The notes under the pieces were generated by a model. The model was not told the origin of the DNA, did no database searches, and saw only the letters and a program-made list of their open reading frames with translations. The translations under genes were made by a program, and so were the position numbers. From NCBI GenBank assembly GCA_016932295.1, contig JAFGDC010000281.1, positions 1 to 8,322 of the forward strand: a stretch of 8,322 nt of DNA, given 5' to 3'. Position 1 is the first letter of the stretch. Each line of letters starts with the position of its first letter. Source of the DNA: a candidate division CSSED10-310 bacterium (GTDB lineage Bacteria > CSSED10-310 > JAFGDC01). Shown here piece by piece: positions 6,736 through 8,322 of the stretch.

Positions 6736-7671
6736 ATGACAAAAGAAAAACCCAAAACAAACCGCATGAAACAATTCGGACATTGGTTGCAATACCTCGT
6801 CGTGGCATGCCTGATGACCGTATTCAGACACCTTCCGTTCACCTTCACCTGCGCGTGCTGGCGGCGCTTCGCCCTCCTCGTCTGCCGCCTTGCCCCAAAA
6901 CTGACCCGTACCGTCAGGAACAACATCGCCACCACCATCGGTCAAAACTGGGACCATGATCGAATCGAACGGACCGTCCGAGAGACGTTCATCAACAGCG
7001 GCTACTTCATCGCGGAATTCATGCACCAACGCAATTTTACCGCATCAATACTCGAACGCGTGGAAATCCTGGACAGGGAAACCCTGGACCGAATCAGGCG
7101 CAACGGCGGAAGCATCGTGCTGACCAGCGGGCATCTCTGTAACTGGGAAATCCTCGGACCGCTCTTCGAGGCCCTCGGAATGCGGGTGCATGTCCTGTAC
7201 AAACCCATGTCCAACCGCTTTATCGATCGGTATATCAAGAAATATCGCGCCGCCACCGCCTTCCCTGTCAGCACTCGGGAGTGGCGTGAAAAATGTCCCG
7301 TAGTCATGAACGAGGGAGGCGTTCTCGGGGTCATTTCCGACCAGGATGCGGGCAATCATGGCATCTTCGTGGAATTTCTCGGCAGACCTGCGGCGACATT
7401 CGTCGGCCCCGCCTATTTCTCCGTTCACTTCAACGCGCCCGTCGTCTTCACCGCGACCCAACGCACCGCGCCCGGTCATTTCAGAGTCACCATCGAAGAA
7501 ATTCCCCGCGACGAATCCATCACCGATCCACGCGCACAGATCGATCACCTCACCCATGCCTGGGTGAAGCGCCTCGATCGACTGGTCCGGGAGACTCCCG
7601 CCCAGTACTTCTGGTTTCACAAACGCTGGAAAACAAGACCGAAGAACGACACCCCGCACAATGAGCCTTGA
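6736..7671 (+). CDS. LpxL/HtrB-like lipid A acyltransferase family protein
   Basis: The protein has 311 residues, the usual length for LpxL/LpxM/HtrB. The start at 6736 lacks a clear Shine-Dalgarno; ATG at 6766 (residue 11) is an alternative. A hydrophobic N-terminal segment (about 17-36, WLQYLVVACLMTVF) fits the inner-membrane anchor. The family catalytic HX4(D/E) motif is SGHLCNWE, with H133 and E138; the more usual form has Gly where Cys135 stands. VLYKPMSNRFIDRYIKKYR (153-171) fits the substrate-binding region, GVISDQDAGNHGIFVEFLGRPAATFVGPAYFS (198-229) the next conserved block, and YFWFHKRWKTRP (291-302) the C-terminal signature. By family it moves an acyl chain from acyl-ACP to a lipid A precursor or a similar glycolipid at the cytoplasmic face. 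It diverges from the radical SAM pair. Family assignment is firm; lipid A as substrate is inferred. Confidence 0.9.
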   Translation: MTKEKPKTNRMKQFGHWLQYLVVACLMTVFRHLPFTFTCACWRRFALLVCRLAPKLTRTVRNNIATTIGQNWDHDRIERTVRETFINSGYFIAEFMHQRNFTASILERVEILDRETLDRIRRNGGSIVLTSGHLCNWEILGPLFEALGMRVHVLYKPMSNRFIDRYIKKYRAATAFPVSTREWREKCPVVMNEGGVLGVISDQDAGNHGIFVEFLGRPAATFVGPAYFSVHFNAPVVFTATQRTAPGHFRVTIEEIPRDESITDPRAQIDHLTHAWVKRLDRLVRETPAQYFWFHKRWKTRPKNDTPHNEP

Positions 7672-7715
7672 CCGAATCCAGCCGGCCACCCCACCCATGC
7701 ACTATTGAGAAACAA

Positions 7716-7726
7716 TGCAAATTGCA
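7716..7726. promoter_or_regulatory. TGCAA-A-TTGCA palindrome, possible regulator site
   Basis: This is a perfect 11-bp palindrome about 120 bp upstream of the -24/-12 promoter. Further single TGCAA or TTGCA copies occur at 7746-7750, 7770-7774, 7847-7851 (inside the -12 element) and 7864-7868. Distance and repetition suit an upstream activator site for a sigma-54-dependent promoter. The cognate regulator is not in the window. Confidence 0.35.
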
Positions 7727-7738
7727 ACGATCAACCAG

Positions 7739-7754
7739 GTTATAATTGCATAAC
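7739..7754. promoter_or_regulatory. GTTAT-N6-ATAAC inverted repeat upstream of NifX-like gene
   Basis: Perfect 5-bp arms lie around AATTGC, in an AT-rich pocket of an otherwise GC-rich region, roughly 80-100 bp before the -24/-12 promoter. It may be a regulator or IHF-type bending site. Evidence is symmetry and position only. Confidence 0.3.
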
Positions 7755-7835
7755 GCCTGATCCATTTTGTGCAATCATGGTGACACCGGCCCGCCAGCCG
7801 CCGGATGGCAGCGTCTTTCCCCTTCTCATGACAAA

Positions 7836-7851
7836 TGGTCCGAAATTTGCA
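7836..7851 (+). promoter_or_regulatory. Sigma-54 (RpoN) type -24/-12 promoter
   Basis: The sequence TGGTCCGAAATTTGCA has GG and GC exactly ten bases apart and matches the consensus TGGCACG-N4-TTGCA at all but two of the specified positions. It lies 54 bp before the ATG of the NifX-like gene, leaving about 44 bp of leader if transcription starts some 12 bases after the GC. Sigma-54 control is well known for nitrogen-fixation and other specialised genes and requires an AAA+ activator bound upstream. Confidence 0.6.
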
Positions 7852-7905
7852 TATACTTGCTGATGCAATGGTGATGAACACCGTCGCGATACTGGAGGTG
7901 TAGAC

Positions 7906-8322
7906 ATGAAAATCGCTGTCACGGTTATGGATCCCCGGCTGGAAAGCCAGGTGGAGGCGCGGTTCGGACGTGCTCCTTACTATCTCATCGTCGATCTTGA
8001 AACCATGGCCTGGGAAGCACTCGAGAATCCCAACGCAATGGCTGGCGGAGGAGCCGGCATTCAGTCGGCGCAGTTCATGGCCGATCACGGGGTCGCCTGT
8101 GTCCTGACCGGCAATTGCGGTCCCAACGCCTTCCGGGTGTTCGGCGCGGCCGGCATCGACATCGTCACCGGCGTGAGCGGACCGGCGGACAAGGCCATCG
8201 CCGCCTTCCAGCGCGGCGAACTGACACCGGCCGGCAAACCCACCGTGGCGTCCCACTTCGGCATGGGTGGCGGCATGGGTGGCGGTATGGGTGGCGGTAT
8301 GGGTGGCGGCATGGGTGGCGGC
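7906..8322 (+). CDS. NifX/DNFB family protein (dinitrogenase FeMo-cofactor-type), truncated by window end
   Basis: The start ATG at 7906 follows GGAGGTG at 7894-7900. The first 139 residues are visible and no stop is reached. MKIAVTVMD, VEARFGRAPYYLIVD (16-30), ENPNAMAGGGAGIQSAQFM (40-58) and VACVLTGNCGPNAFRVFGAAGIDI (63-86) are the landmarks of the small Nitro_FeMo-Co domain (PF02579, as in NifX, NafY and MTH1175). C65 and C71 could help bind a metal cluster. After residue 117 the chain becomes a GMGG repeat that runs off the window. Stand-alone members in anaerobes are thought to bind or carry Fe-S or Fe-Mo type clusters. No nif structural gene is visible, so a link to nitrogen fixation is not shown. 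Probably sigma-54 regulated. Confidence 0.9.
   Translation, partial: MKIAVTVMDPRLESQVEARFGRAPYYLIVDLETMAWEALENPNAMAGGGAGIQSAQFMADHGVACVLTGNCGPNAFRVFGAAGIDIVTGVSGPADKAIAAFQRGELTPAGKPTVASHFGMGGGMGGGMGGGMGGGMGGG
8260..8322 (+). repeat. 12-bp tandem repeat coding for GMGG units
   Basis: Five units of GG(C/T)ATGGGTGGC begin at 8260, 8272, 8284, 8296 and 8308, and a sixth starts at 8320 as the window ends. They differ only at one wobble base. They code for a Gly/Met-rich tail of the NifX-like protein. The near-identity at DNA level, beyond what the protein needs, suggests recent slippage expansion. Confidence 0.9.

Noticed and set aside
8085..8312. Minus-strand frame starting with Pro-Pro-Met/Ile repeats
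   Set aside because: It is the antisense of the GMGG-coding tandem repeat in the NifX-like gene.

Overview
The window looks like chromosomal DNA from a GC-rich, Gram-negative and probably anaerobic bacterium. Gram-negative is inferred from an LpxL/HtrB-type lipid A acyltransferase. Anaerobic is inferred from three separate radical SAM enzymes, a DUF116 protein and a NifX/DNFB-type protein with a sigma-54-type promoter. A short palindromic repeat of the GGCTGGAAGCC type recalls repeats I associate from memory with Verrucomicrobiota, Lentisphaerota and Kiritimatiellota, but this was not searched and Desulfobacterota are equally possible. I see no tRNA, rRNA, insertion sequence, integrase or CRISPR array.

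Layout. (1) 1-401, plus strand: the 3' part of a DUF116-domain gene. (2) 393-606: four copies of a hairpin-bearing repeat with a period of about 62 bp, between two convergent genes; the first copy supplies the stop codon of the DUF116 gene. (3) 3724 down to 642, minus strand: a probable three-gene operon in the order HAD-family phosphatase/phosphomutase, sugar-type ABC solute-binding lipoprotein, Elp3-like radical SAM protein. The gaps are 46 and 58 bp. Upstream of it, 3788-3872 holds two perfect inverted repeats and a candidate promoter. (4) 6600 down to 3950, minus strand: two radical SAM genes overlapping by ATGA, the first with a SPASM-like C-terminus and the second with an N-terminal B12-binding domain. 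(5) 6736-7671, plus strand: the LpxL/HtrB-like acyltransferase, divergent from the radical SAM pair. (6) 7672-7905: a regulatory region with repeated TGCAA/TTGCA motifs, two short palindromes and a good -24/-12 promoter. It leads into (7) 7906 to the window end: a NifX/DNFB-like protein with a Gly/Met repeat tail, cut off by the window edge.

How the genes may work together. The HAD enzyme and solute-binding protein suggest carbohydrate uptake and sugar-phosphate handling, but no permease or ATPase gene lies in the window. The two translationally coupled radical SAM enzymes probably act in one pathway. Their divergent pairing with a lipid acyltransferase makes envelope lipid modification a reasonable but unproven guess. 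I find no clear-cut new defence or mobile system. The least ordinary items are the radical SAM pair, the hairpin repeat array, the palindromes before the HAD gene, and the sigma-54-type control region of the NifX-like gene.
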